A stretch of 30,577 nt of DNA from a virus, in the IMG/VR virus record IMGVR_UViG_3300042475_002790, positions 1 through 30,577 of that record; one strand, 5' to 3'. A model generated the notes under the pieces. That model was given only the letters and a program-made list of their open reading frames with translations. It was not told where the DNA came from and did not search any database. Numbering within the stretch: the first letter of the stretch is position 1; every line of letters starts with the position of its first letter. The position numbers and the translations under genes are program-made. Of this stretch, positions 1 to 7,551 are shown one piece after another.

Positions 1-438
1 GATCCCTTCGGCGACGACGGGAGCGAAAACCGGATCGGCCCCGAGGACGATCGCCTCGTTCGCGGTCTCAAGGTCCCCCGCCAGCGCGGCGCGGGACGCG
101 GTCTCGACGGCGAGCCGGCGAGCTTCCTCCCGCGCTCGCGCCGCTTCCGCCAGGCGCGAGCGGATCACGCCCGCGACGCGCGAGAGGGGATCGCCGACCT
201 CGGCGAAGCGGCGATCGATCTCGCGTCCGGCCTCAAGGTGCGGCGCCTTCTCCGCCTTGCGCTCGCGCTCGAGATCGCGGCTCGCAGTCTCGATCACGCG
301 GAGGATCTCACCTGCCTGGATCTCCGCGTCCGGACCCTCGAACCGAAGATCCTGGACATCGCGGAGCGCGGCGCCGACCGCGCGCGCGTGATCCAAGACG
401 GCGACGGAGGCGGGGCGTAGTGCGAGGGCGGAGGTCAC
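1..438 (-). CDS. Coiled-coil phage protein, 3' end cut by window
   Basis: A frame of 146 codons stays open from a GTG at 438 to the window edge, so the C-terminus is missing. The GTG overlaps the TGA of the upstream gene (GTGA), matching the coupling used throughout this operon. The product is Arg/Glu/Ala rich and looks helical, with a segment around residues 70-105 (EAGREIDRRF, then SRLAEAARAREEARR) that resembles phage coiled-coil proteins found with recombination and replication genes. I recognise that pattern only loosely and have no catalytic motif. It is the most distal gene of the visible replication operon. A role in recombination is inferred from context only. Confidence 0.75.
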   Translation of the reverse strand, partial: MTSALALRPASVAVLDHARAVGAALRDVQDLRFEGPDAEIQAGEILRVIETASRDLERERKAEKAPHLEAGREIDRRFAEVGDPLSRVAGVIRSRLAEAARAREEARRLAVETASRAALAGDLETANEAIVLGADPVFAPVVAEGI

Positions 439-1079
439 GCGTCCCCCGAGGCGCGCGCGGCGCGCCGATCGTGCCATTCGACGATCATCGCGCTTGCCGC
501 GGCGTGCGCCTTGTGAGCGAGCCCGGAGTCGGGATCCGTCGCCTCGCCGATCGCGTCGGCGTACAGGTGCCGGAGCATCGCGCTTTCGTATTCGACGCGG
601 GCGCGCTCGTTCCACTCCGCCGTCTGCCAGTTGCCGATCCCGTACTTCGCCGCTCCGTGACCCATAACGCGCGCGATCTCGAACATGAGATCGTCGCCTT
701 CGGTCTCGAGAAGGATCCGAATCACGCGCGCGGCGAACCACTCCGGACCCTCCGGCTCCGGAATGTCGATCGCGAGGTCGATCACGTTCGGGCGCCAGCG
801 CGCCGGAACGACCGACCACGGGATCAGCGCGAGCGGGGGCTTGACTCCGCGGGGCTTCCGATCCTCGGAGGCGGCAGGAGCCGGCGCGGGCGTGGGCGCG
901 TCGGGAGGCGCGTCGACGACAGGATCCCGCCGGATATCCAAGATCGAGAACCACGCGCCGCTCGCGGGGCCGTCCGGGAAGCGGATCCGCGCGCGGCCTC
1001 TCTCGTCGTCGATCTCCTCGACTCGATAGGGGCTCCCGCTCTCCGCGCGCCACTGTCCGATCTCGATCTCATTCGTCAT
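435..1079 (-). CDS. MazZ/DUF5664-like dATP/dGTP diphosphohydrolase family protein
   Basis: 214 aa. The C-terminal half carries the signature of the DUF5664 / dATP-dGTP diphosphohydrolase N-terminal family: HGAAKYGIGNWQ near residue 140, then RHLYADAIGE and DPDSGLAHKAHAAASAM. The His and acidic residues fit the all-alpha NTP-pyrophosphatase metal site. Relatives include phage MazZ, which hydrolyses dGTP or dATP to the monophosphate. The N-terminal 90 residues are a separate small domain plus a Pro/Ala linker. The ATG overlaps the stop of the RuvC-like gene (ATGA). The likely role is shaping the phage dNTP pool. Family assignment is good, substrate uncertain. Confidence 0.8.
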   Translation of the reverse strand: MTNEIEIGQWRAESGSPYRVEEIDDERGRARIRFPDGPASGAWFSILDIRRDPVVDAPPDAPTPAPAPAASEDRKPRGVKPPLALIPWSVVPARWRPNVIDLAIDIPEPEGPEWFAARVIRILLETEGDDLMFEIARVMGHGAAKYGIGNWQTAEWNERARVEYESAMLRHLYADAIGEATDPDSGLAHKAHAAASAMIVEWHDRRAARASGDA

Positions 1080-1579
1080 CGTTCGTCCCTTCTCTTTCCG
1101 GATTCGTCGATCCGTCCCGCTACGTACAACGCGATCCCGACCGCGTCAAGAACTTCCTTCGCGTGCGCTCCGGCGGCCTCGTAGGCGCGCTCGACGATCG
1201 CCGGCTCCCCGAGATCGGCGCGGAGCGCGGCGAAGATCCGCGCGTGATGGATCGCTTTCGGCAGATTCCGCTTCCATTCCTGGGGCGGGCGCATGACGAT
1301 CGCGCGGGCTCCGACGTAGTGCGCCGTGAGGACCCCGACCGTCTGCACGTCGATCAAGTCGTTGGGCTGGCTCCGCGCGTCGCGCGGGCGCCATCGCATC
1401 GACTCGACATCCGCGCGCGGGATCGGGCGGTAGAGCGCGGCGCGCAGGATCGTATCCGCGTGCTCCGTCGGGCTAGCAGTCTCCGATCGCGAGACCCCGC
1501 ACGCGACGATCTGGGGCTCGTCCGGATTCCAGATCGCAAACCCGAGCGCGCGCGTTCCTGGGTCGATCGCGAGGTTCAT
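1076..1579 (-). CDS. RuvC-like Holliday junction resolvase
   Basis: 167 aa. The frame is open upstream to 1813, but the ATG at 1579 begins directly with MNLAIDPGTRALGFAIW, the first strand of the RuvC fold, and overlaps the upstream stop by 4 bases, so this start is chosen. Candidate catalytic acids are D6 (IDPGT), E59 (VESM) and D145 (EVLDAVGIALY); the last lies in the typical C-terminal helix. EWKRNLPK near residue 101 matches the basic segment seen in phage RuvC-like enzymes. The expected role is to resolve branched DNA during phage replication or before packaging. It is shorter than or equal to bacterial RuvC. Confidence 0.85.
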   Translation of the reverse strand: MNLAIDPGTRALGFAIWNPDEPQIVACGVSRSETASPTEHADTILRAALYRPIPRADVESMRWRPRDARSQPNDLIDVQTVGVLTAHYVGARAIVMRPPQEWKRNLPKAIHHARIFAALRADLGEPAIVERAYEAAGAHAKEVLDAVGIALYVAGRIDESGKRRDER

Positions 1580-1782
1580 TCGGAGCCCCTCGCGGGCTTG
1601 TCCGCTTCGTTCAAAAGGAAAGCGATCCGCTCCGCCTCCTTGGCACCGTCGACGCGGAACGAGCCGTAAACGCTGGACGCGTTCCCGCACCAGGCCACGA
1701 GGAGCCCTCCGCGCGTCTCGTCTCGGACCATGGCGCCTTTTCCGTGCGAGTCGAGGTGGACCGTGTATCGCTTGGTCGTCAT
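1576..1782 (-). CDS. Hypothetical 68-aa protein
   Basis: Small protein between the RNA ligase and the resolvase, overlapping each neighbour by 4 bases (ATGA at both ends); that is the main evidence that it is translated. It has a beta-rich N-terminus (KRYTVHLDSHGKG) and a helical C-terminus (GAKEAERIAFLLNEAD), a pattern seen in many small phage proteins of unknown role. No metal site, membrane segment or catalytic motif is visible. Function unknown. Confidence 0.7.
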   Translation of the reverse strand: MTTKRYTVHLDSHGKGAMVRDETRGGLLVAWCGNASSVYGSFRVDGAKEAERIAFLLNEADKPARGSE

Positions 1783-2342
1783 CGTCCGCCCTCGCCCTTC
1801 GGGGTCTCATCACCCTCGAGGAGTACTTTATAGAGAGATCCGGAAGCGGAGTGCCAGACCACGACCCCCTCCGGACGCATGAATCCAGGGACGGCGATCG
1901 AGCCCTCCGCGCGGAGGCGATCGATCGCGCCCTCGATCACGGTCTCGCCGATCCCGTCTGCGAGGATCGGGACGCAACCCACGCACGCGGGGCGCGACTC
2001 CGGATCGGACCATCGACCGGCGTTGAAAAGCGCGAAGCGCTTGTGATCGAGCCCGTAGCGTCGCTGAATCCCGGCCCCGTACCATTCGCCGTAATGGTGC
2101 CCCGGACCGAGCTTCGCAAGGTCCGCGGCGTTCTCCGAGACCCACCGCGCAAAGCCGAAGTTATCCGCTTCCGGAGTGATCCAGCGCGAGCGCGATCCGG
2201 CGCGGATCGTCCCCTCCGGAGAGATCGAGATCAGCGCGTTCGTTCCGTCGATCTTCTCCGTCACCACGACCCGCCGCCGGAGGCGGGGGATCTTCGGGAA
2301 TGCCGGGAACCGCTCGCCCTCGTTCGTATCTGCGTCCGTCAT
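1779..2342 (-). CDS. Rnl2-like RNA ligase
   Basis: 187 aa. Nucleotidyltransferase motifs appear in order: motif I EKIDGTN with adenylated Lys at K30, motif III-like GEWYG at 85-89, IIIa-like FALFN at 103-107, motif IV PEGVVV at 157-162, and motif V Lys at K172 (YKVLL). This is the order of the RNA_ligase family (T4 Rnl2 and relatives), covering the adenylyltransferase core only with no C-terminal domain. The ATG at 2342 overlaps the polymerase stop; the longer upstream frame lies inside the polymerase gene and is not used. The enzyme would seal nicked RNA using ATP, perhaps tRNA or mRNA cut by host defences, which is inference. Confidence 0.85.
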   Translation of the reverse strand: MTDADTNEGERFPAFPKIPRLRRRVVVTEKIDGTNALISISPEGTIRAGSRSRWITPEADNFGFARWVSENAADLAKLGPGHHYGEWYGAGIQRRYGLDHKRFALFNAGRWSDPESRPACVGCVPILADGIGETVIEGAIDRLRAEGSIAVPGFMRPEGVVVWHSASGSLYKVLLEGDETPKGEGGR

Positions 2343-4441
2343 CGTCCGCCCCTTCCAATCGCGTTGACTCGCGACTCCTCGATACCATGGGACCACGACA
2401 CGCGCAAGGCATCTTCGCCCGACGCTAGGGCCTTTCGGATCGACTCGAGATCCTCCGCGCCGAGGTCCCGATCTTCGTGCGGGATCAGGCGCCCCGCGCG
2501 ATAGGCGGGCTCCGCGCCCTTCCGCCAGTGTCGTTGTAGCGCGGGCTCCGCGCGACACGGAGCGATCGGGCACCATTCGCGGCCGACGTCGTCCATGATC
2601 TTCGTGATCTCGGTCGCGATCTCGTGCGCCTGATCCTCTCGGATCTCGAAAAGGATCTCGTCATGCGCCTCGTTCCAGATCCGCGCCTGGATCCGGTTGC
2701 GATGGATCCAGGCGAGCGAGCGCCAACCAGCATCGACGAGCATATCCGCGCAACGACCCTGGAACGGGGAGTTTGCGGCGGAGGTGAAAGTCAGATCCCC
2801 GCGGTAGCGATGCGAGCGGGGATGCTCGAGCGGAGCGCCGGAGTTGACGATCCGATCGACGATCCGGAAGTAGCCGAGCATTTCGGGGAAAGCGTCGAGC
2901 CATTGGGCCTTGCGCCTCGAGGCCTCCGCCTCGCTCCAGATCACTCCGTACGTTTTCGCGGCCCAAGCTCGAAACTTCGCGATCCCGAGCCCTCCCGGGA
3001 ATCCGAAATTGCAGGCCTTCGCGCCTTGGCGCGCGGCTTTCGCCTTCTTTTTCGCCTCGGGCCCGTGATCCCCGCGGAGGGCCTCGATCGCGTATTCGTA
3101 CGTCCAGCCCTGCGAGATCGCGCCGAACCAGACATGTGCGTCCTTTTCCCGGAGAACCCGCGCGAGCGCGGAGTCAAGGCCCCAATCCGCGCACGTTTGG
3201 GAGAGGGTGTGAAGCTCTGCGGCCTTCCAATCGGCGGAGAGGATCAGGCACCCCGGGCGCGCGATGTAGCACTCCCGGAGGCCGGGTTCGCGGTTGAGGT
3301 TCTGAGTCTGATCGCCGACCGCGTTCAACGGCTCGCCGGGTGTGGATTCTCCCTTGCTGCACGACGTTCGGCCCGTCTTTTTCAGGGGGTCAAACCGGGG
3401 TTGTACGGGGACCCCGAGACGCGCGGCGAGGGCGAGGCGATCGGCCCGACTCCGGAGCGTCCCGATCGATGTGAAGCGCGCGTAAGCGCGGAGTTGGAGA
3501 TCGCCCGACGCGGCGCACGCGTCCGCGTCGAGGGCGACATACGCGCCGGCTCCGACGTCCAGCCCCTTCTCGCGTCCGGTCGCCGTCACGGGCACGGGGA
3601 GGGCGCGGGCGAGGCACACGGACTCCATGCGAGCGCGCGCGGCTTTCAGGTCGCGCGTTCCTTCGTAGCGAACGAGCCCGCGGACCGGCGGAACCGCGTC
3701 GACGCGCTCGAGATCGTGATCCTCCGCGAAGCGCGCTAGCGCCCCCTCGTCTGCGTCGGTGAGGATCGCGAGGCACGTCCGGTGCTCCTCCTCGACCAGC
3801 GCGGAGAACCGGGCGACGGCTCGAGCGTCGACGCGCATCCCATGGGCGGACGTGACCCTTAGCCAGAAATCCGCGCGCGAGCGGCGATACTGATCCTGAA
3901 ACCACGCGGGCGAGAACGCGGCGCGCTGGGCCTCGTACACGTCGACGGCGACGAGATCCGCCAGCGCGTACCGCTCGAAACCCTCGGGCCATTGCGAGAC
4001 GGGGATCCCGTCGACATCGTGAAACCGGGTCCGTACGGACCCCTTGACTTTGTCGCCGGCCTCGAAAGCGTGCGGGATCTTGTACCGCTCGACGCATCCG
4101 AGAAGGGATCGATCGCGGTGTCGATCGCTCGAGCCCTCGGCGATCCGCGCGAGGCTTTCCCGGACGTGAGTGCAGACAACGCGATCCGCTTCGTAGGCGT
4201 CGAGCCAAGGCAGGAGCAAACGCGGGCGCGTCGCGATCGAGGCGAGGGCGTCGTATCCGACGTCGTGGCCCACGATCAGGATCGCGCGATCCGCTAGCGC
4301 GGCCTCGAGGCGATCGAGGCCGGGATCGCGAAGCTCGACGCGGCTCCCGGTCTCGTCGCGGGTTTGGACACAAACGACGCGCGGCGCCTGGCGGGCGGGC
4401 TTGATCGGATACGTCTCCGTATCCAGGCCGAGGATCCTCAC
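2339..4441 (-). CDS. Family A (Pol I-like) DNA polymerase with 3'-5' exonuclease
   Basis: 700 aa from a GTG at 4441 that overlaps the upstream TGA. The N-terminal DnaQ-like exonuclease has D7 and E9 (LGLDTETY), D64 (GHDVGYD) and the Exo III region YALADLVAV near 158-166. The polymerase has motif A around D404 (SADWKAAEL), motif B R471, K475 and F479 in ARQGAKACNFGFPGG, and motif C H593-D594-E595. The NFGFPGG form, lacking the usual Tyr of the O helix, is typical of phage enzymes. There is no 5'-3' exonuclease domain. It is the replicative polymerase of the phage, translated together with ligase, resolvase and nucleotidase genes. Confidence 0.95.
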   Translation of the reverse strand: MRILGLDTETYPIKPARQAPRVVCVQTRDETGSRVELRDPGLDRLEAALADRAILIVGHDVGYDALASIATRPRLLLPWLDAYEADRVVCTHVRESLARIAEGSSDRHRDRSLLGCVERYKIPHAFEAGDKVKGSVRTRFHDVDGIPVSQWPEGFERYALADLVAVDVYEAQRAAFSPAWFQDQYRRSRADFWLRVTSAHGMRVDARAVARFSALVEEEHRTCLAILTDADEGALARFAEDHDLERVDAVPPVRGLVRYEGTRDLKAARARMESVCLARALPVPVTATGREKGLDVGAGAYVALDADACAASGDLQLRAYARFTSIGTLRSRADRLALAARLGVPVQPRFDPLKKTGRTSCSKGESTPGEPLNAVGDQTQNLNREPGLRECYIARPGCLILSADWKAAELHTLSQTCADWGLDSALARVLREKDAHVWFGAISQGWTYEYAIEALRGDHGPEAKKKAKAARQGAKACNFGFPGGLGIAKFRAWAAKTYGVIWSEAEASRRKAQWLDAFPEMLGYFRIVDRIVNSGAPLEHPRSHRYRGDLTFTSAANSPFQGRCADMLVDAGWRSLAWIHRNRIQARIWNEAHDEILFEIREDQAHEIATEITKIMDDVGREWCPIAPCRAEPALQRHWRKGAEPAYRAGRLIPHEDRDLGAEDLESIRKALASGEDALRVSWSHGIEESRVNAIGRGGR

Positions 4442-4731
4442 GGCGCGGCGCTCGCGCCGTTCGCGCGCGACCATTCGAGAAACTCCGCGCGCCATTCGGC
4501 CAGTGTCGGGCGCGTCGTTCCGAGATCGACCCGTCCGAGCCACCAGAAACGGAACACTTCGAGATCCGAGCGGATCCGCGCGATCGCGATCTCGATCTCG
4601 ATCTCGTCGTCCTTCTTCGGCGCGCCGGGGCAATCTTTCGAGGCCTCGAGCCAGTGCGCGCGCGCTCCGCACCGCGAACATTGGGACCATCGCGGCCCGT
4701 CGATCCAGGCGTGTTCCGTCGTTGCGCGCAT
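4438..4731 (-). CDS. Hypothetical protein with CxxC (zinc-ribbon-like) motif
   Basis: 97 aa. The frame is open to 4782, but the ATG at 4731 is preceded by GGAGG with 9 bases of spacing, so it is the better start; the upstream ATG lies in a hairpin loop. Residues 15-35 hold CSRCG, a His and a further Cys in KDCPG, a possible metal knuckle. An acidic run (DDEIEIEIAIA) follows, then a Trp-rich helix (FRFWWLG, EWRAEFLEW). The stop overlaps the polymerase GTG, so polymerase translation probably depends on it. Function unknown; a nucleic-acid or polymerase accessory role is only suggested by position. Confidence 0.7.
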   Translation of the reverse strand: MRATTEHAWIDGPRWSQCSRCGARAHWLEASKDCPGAPKKDDEIEIEIAIARIRSDLEVFRFWWLGRVDLGTTRPTLAEWRAEFLEWSRANGASAAP

Positions 4732-4762
4732 CGATCCGATCCTCCGGAGAAAGTAGAACCAA

Positions 4763-4801
4763 ACCCGGGCCCGCGGGGCCATCCCTCGATCGGGCCCGGG
4801 T
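4763..4801 (-). terminator. Strong hairpin between SSB-like gene and CxxC gene
   Basis: Perfect 11-base inverted repeat: ACCCGGGCCCG at 4763-4773 and CGGGCCCGGGT at 4791-4801, with a 17-base loop. It begins 7 bases beyond the stop of the SSB-like gene on the minus strand. Downstream on that strand the sequence is only moderately T-rich (TTTGG, then ACTTTC), so it may be a weak or partial terminator, an attenuator, or an mRNA-stabilising 3' hairpin that sets the ratio of SSB-like protein to polymerase. Confidence 0.5.
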
Positions 4802-4808
4802 CAGGAGA

Positions 4809-5453
4809 TCAGACGGGCCGGATCGCTCCGCTCGCGTCATAGTAGTGCGTCCCGTGGCGCGGGTCGCCGGCGGGGAACGCATACCAGCCAGACGGCGGGC
4901 CCTGGGGAGCCGGAGCGGGCGCCGGCGGGGGCGGAGGTGCGCCGGGCGCGGGCGAGGCCGCGGCGGGCGCCGTGGGCGCCGTGGGGGCGTGCGTCACGGC
5001 GGGGGCGCCGGTCGCGGGCCCGAGAACGCGCGCGTTCACGTAGCGCCGGCCCGTCTTCGGGTTGGCCTTGTCGGACTCGAACGCCTCGATCCGAATCTTG
5101 GCACCCTTGAACGGGTTGGTCGGGCCGTACATGCTCGCGACCTCCGCGGGCGAGAGGGCCGCGGCGCGCGGATCGTCGAACGCGAGGCCGCGGATCGCTG
5201 CCGCAAGTCGCTTACAGTCGGTCGCGCCAAATTTAGGGAATTTCCCGCCGAGGTTGATCCGCCAGGCGCGCCCGTTGCCGTCGTGGTCCGTGACCTCGAC
5301 CATGACGCCGTCGAGATTGCCGAAGCTTGATCGGTGGAACCGGATCAAGTCGATCCGGACGTCCTGTGCGCCGAGGTCGGGGGAGGGAAGTCGAGTGTCA
5401 AGGCCCGTCGAATCGTCGAGGCCTGGGATCTGGGGAAGCGAGGTGTCGGTCAT
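4809..5453 (-). CDS. Putative ssDNA-binding (OB-like) replication accessory protein
   Basis: 214 aa from the ATG at 5453, preceded by the purine tract AAGAAAGAAGAG; the frame extends further upstream without a comparable site. Residues 30-135 look like a beta-rich OB-type domain: DVRIDLIRFHRSS, GVMVEVTDHDG, AWRINLGGKF, then GAKIRIEAFE and RRYVNARVLG. A Pro/Ala-rich linker (about 140-185) follows, then a short Trp/Tyr-rich tail (GWYAF, HYYD). Phage SSB-like proteins in polymerase operons have this layout, but the acidic tail of classical SSBs is absent. The function is inferred from fold pattern and neighbours (helicases, nuclease, polymerase). Confidence 0.6.
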   Translation of the reverse strand: MTDTSLPQIPGLDDSTGLDTRLPSPDLGAQDVRIDLIRFHRSSFGNLDGVMVEVTDHDGNGRAWRINLGGKFPKFGATDCKRLAAAIRGLAFDDPRAAALSPAEVASMYGPTNPFKGAKIRIEAFESDKANPKTGRRYVNARVLGPATGAPAVTHAPTAPTAPAAASPAPGAPPPPPAPAPAPQGPPSGWYAFPAGDPRHGTHYYDASGAIRPV

Positions 5454-5493
5454 GGTGAATCTCTTCTTTCTTGGTTGCGTTTCGGGTTTCGGA

Positions 5494-5868
5494 TCAGGCG
5501 GACTCGACGCCGCGAACGAGCGCGGCGAGGAAACGGAGGGCGTCGGAGCGGTCGCGGGTCTCGTCGCTATCGAATGCCTCCGCCGCATCCTCGCACGTCT
5601 CGAGAACGAGCGCAAGCGCTTTCTCGATCGTCTCATGGTCGAGAAGGCCGGCGACGGCGATCAGGGCCTCGGCGTGCGAGGCCTGGCGCGGCTCGAACGC
5701 GACGAAGCGCTCCGGAGTCATGACGACACGGATCGTCGATCGGCGCGGGGTCGGGATCTCGATCTGGATCCCGGCTTCGCAAAGCGAGGCGCGGACGGTC
5801 CCGCGGATCCCCGCGGCGAAAGTCACCCATCCTGGGAACGTGAGAGACTGAACTTCGGTTTTTGCCAT
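5494..5868 (-). CDS. Hypothetical 124-aa protein
   Basis: The start is the ATG at 5868, with GAAGGA about 6 bases upstream, lying inside the 3' end of the SNF2-like helicase gene, so the two coding regions overlap by 46 bases in different frames. The N-terminus is beta-rich (VQSLTFPGWVTFAAG, IQIEIPTPRRSTIRVVMTPER); the C-terminus is acidic and helical (ETIEKALALVLETCEDAAEAF). No known domain is recognised. The position between helicase and SSB-like genes suggests a replication or recombination accessory role, which is inference. Confidence 0.7.
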   Translation of the reverse strand: MAKTEVQSLTFPGWVTFAAGIRGTVRASLCEAGIQIEIPTPRRSTIRVVMTPERFVAFEPRQASHAEALIAVAGLLDHETIEKALALVLETCEDAAEAFDSDETRDRSDALRFLAALVRGVESA

Positions 5869-7550
5869 CGTGGTTCCTTCTTTCCTTCGATCTCGTCGGG
5901 GGCTAGGACTTCGGTACAGTCGGCGGAGCATAGCTTTTGCGGGGCGCCTGTCAATGCTTCTACGTTCGCTGCGTACTCTTGGGCGGCGGCGAACGCAGAA
6001 ACGTCCTCGCGAACGCCGAAAAGGAGATCGACCGAGATCAGATCCGCCGTCTGTCCGGGCCGGTGCGTGCGTCCGATCCGCTGTTCCCATGCGATCGGGC
6101 TCCGCGGAATGTCAAGGCAGAGATTCCGGGAGAACGCTTGCAGGTTGTGGCCGGTCGCGCCGGCGCGGCTCGACGTCGCGATCGTCTGTCCGCGCGCGTG
6201 TCCGATGTAGGCGCCCGTCGCAAGGTCTACCCCTTCCTCGCCGTAGTAGGGGATCCCGAGGAGAGCGCGGAGGGCTTCGCCGACGACGGGCCGATCGGTC
6301 CATACGATCGCGGGGCGCTTGTCTTTCGCGAGGTAGCGCGCGACCCAATCGATCGCCGATCCGGAGATCCAGCGCGCGCGCGGATTGGGCCTGAAATAGG
6401 GCTCGACGACGCGCCAGCGTTCGAGCGACGCGGCGGCCTCGGGGTAGTGATCGGGGTGCGCGCGGAGGTGGCGCGCGAGTTGATCCGCGGAGTCGAGATC
6501 GCGTCGGTTGCTCTCGAGAATGTCCCTACAATGCGAGTGCCATTCCCGGCGTGCGTGCTTCCATTCGAGCGGCGCCGGCGGATCCCACACGCTATAGAAC
6601 CCGAGCGAGATCTCGCGCGCGTGGCGCCAGATCGCGATCGCGTCCTCGGCTAGTTCGCCGTCCGGGGTCTCGCCCGTCGTCCGGAGCGCGGCGAGCGCGG
6701 CGGTCTGCGCGTCGTCGTGATCTGCGACGTGCGATCGGATCTGGATCGGGGTGTCGATAGTCGTCCCCCGCATCGCAACGATCCCGGGGGTCTCGAGGAT
6801 CCGACGACAGACCGCGGCGCGCGCGTCCTCGCCGGGGTTCGCGAGGCGGAGCAGGGCCCCGGGCTCGAGCCGGCGCGCGCGCCCGCCTACGTCGAGGGCC
6901 GCGGCCCATTCCTCGACGTCGTGGTGGTGGTGCGGGAGCGGGGAGCGCGCCCCGAGACACCGGCCCATGATATGCGCGACGTCGCGGATCGAGGTGCCGA
7001 TAGATGATCCCGTCATCGCGACGAGAAGCACGCGGGGATTCTGGCGGAGGTACCGGAACACGCGGCGCGTGACGGCGGCGGACCTGTTTTTCAACGCGTG
7101 CGCTTCGTCGACGATGATCAGATCGGGCGCGTACGCCTCGAGGAATCCCGCGGCTCCGACGCGAGACATACGCTCGAACGACTCGACGCGAAAGAACGAC
7201 GGGAGGATCCAGTTTTTCCGATACTCGATCTCTTCGATCTTCGTCTTTTCGACTAAGCTCGCGCGGGTCAAGATCAGGGGCCGGACGATCTCCGGACGCA
7301 TTCTCGAGGCGAGAAGGGAGATCAGGGTCTTTCCGGCTCCGACGGGGAGCGGGAGATAGGCTCCCCCGTAGATCCCGATCTCGAGAAGCGCTAGGGCTTG
7401 GTGCTCCAGGAGGGTCTGCGTCCCCGCCGGGGTCCGGAGCGCCGCGGTCAGATCGCGCGCGACCCCGCGCGCATCCTCGAGGCCCCACGAACGCCGCGGG
7501 ACCGAGAGGATACGCTCAAGATCGGCGGAGGGTTGGACTCCGCCCGCCAC
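5823..7550 (-). CDS. SNF2-like SF2 DNA helicase/translocase
   Basis: 575 aa from a GTG at 7550, one base after the stop of the nuclease gene. The motifs are clear: Walker A PVGAGKT (69-75), DEAH box VDEAHALKN (147-155), motif III TGS (180-182), and motif VI EQRIGRTHRPGQ (489-500), the last diagnostic of SNF2-type enzymes. Motif Ia (LILTRASL) is at 92-99. The middle region (205-400) is longer than in minimal phage helicases. These enzymes move on duplex DNA or unwind it using ATP. Next to a RecB/Cas4-like nuclease and an SSB-like protein it probably serves replication restart or recombination. Confidence 0.92.
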   Translation of the reverse strand: MAGGVQPSADLERILSVPRRSWGLEDARGVARDLTAALRTPAGTQTLLEHQALALLEIGIYGGAYLPLPVGAGKTLISLLASRMRPEIVRPLILTRASLVEKTKIEEIEYRKNWILPSFFRVESFERMSRVGAAGFLEAYAPDLIIVDEAHALKNRSAAVTRRVFRYLRQNPRVLLVAMTGSSIGTSIRDVAHIMGRCLGARSPLPHHHHDVEEWAAALDVGGRARRLEPGALLRLANPGEDARAAVCRRILETPGIVAMRGTTIDTPIQIRSHVADHDDAQTAALAALRTTGETPDGELAEDAIAIWRHAREISLGFYSVWDPPAPLEWKHARREWHSHCRDILESNRRDLDSADQLARHLRAHPDHYPEAAASLERWRVVEPYFRPNPRARWISGSAIDWVARYLAKDKRPAIVWTDRPVVGEALRALLGIPYYGEEGVDLATGAYIGHARGQTIATSSRAGATGHNLQAFSRNLCLDIPRSPIAWEQRIGRTHRPGQTADLISVDLLFGVREDVSAFAAAQEYAANVEALTGAPQKLCSADCTEVLAPDEIEGKKEPRWQKPKFSLSRSQDG

Positions 7551-7551
7551 G

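Noticed and set aside
420-1184. Long plus-strand frame over the left operon (also others such as 2624-3739)
   Set aside because: Arg/Pro-rich antisense shadow of the nucleotidase, resolvase and polymerase genes, which have recognisable motifs on the minus strand. GC-rich DNA leaves many such frames open.
1579-1813. Upstream extension of the RuvC-like gene (245-aa frame)
   Set aside because: The extra residues are Arg-rich frame-shadow of the 68-aa gene, and the catalytic strand begins exactly at the ATG at 1579.
4442-4882. Upstream extension of the polymerase frame (847 aa)
   Set aside because: It overlaps the CxxC gene in another frame and shows no domain. The GTG at 4441 gives a GTGA overlap and starts just before the exonuclease motif.
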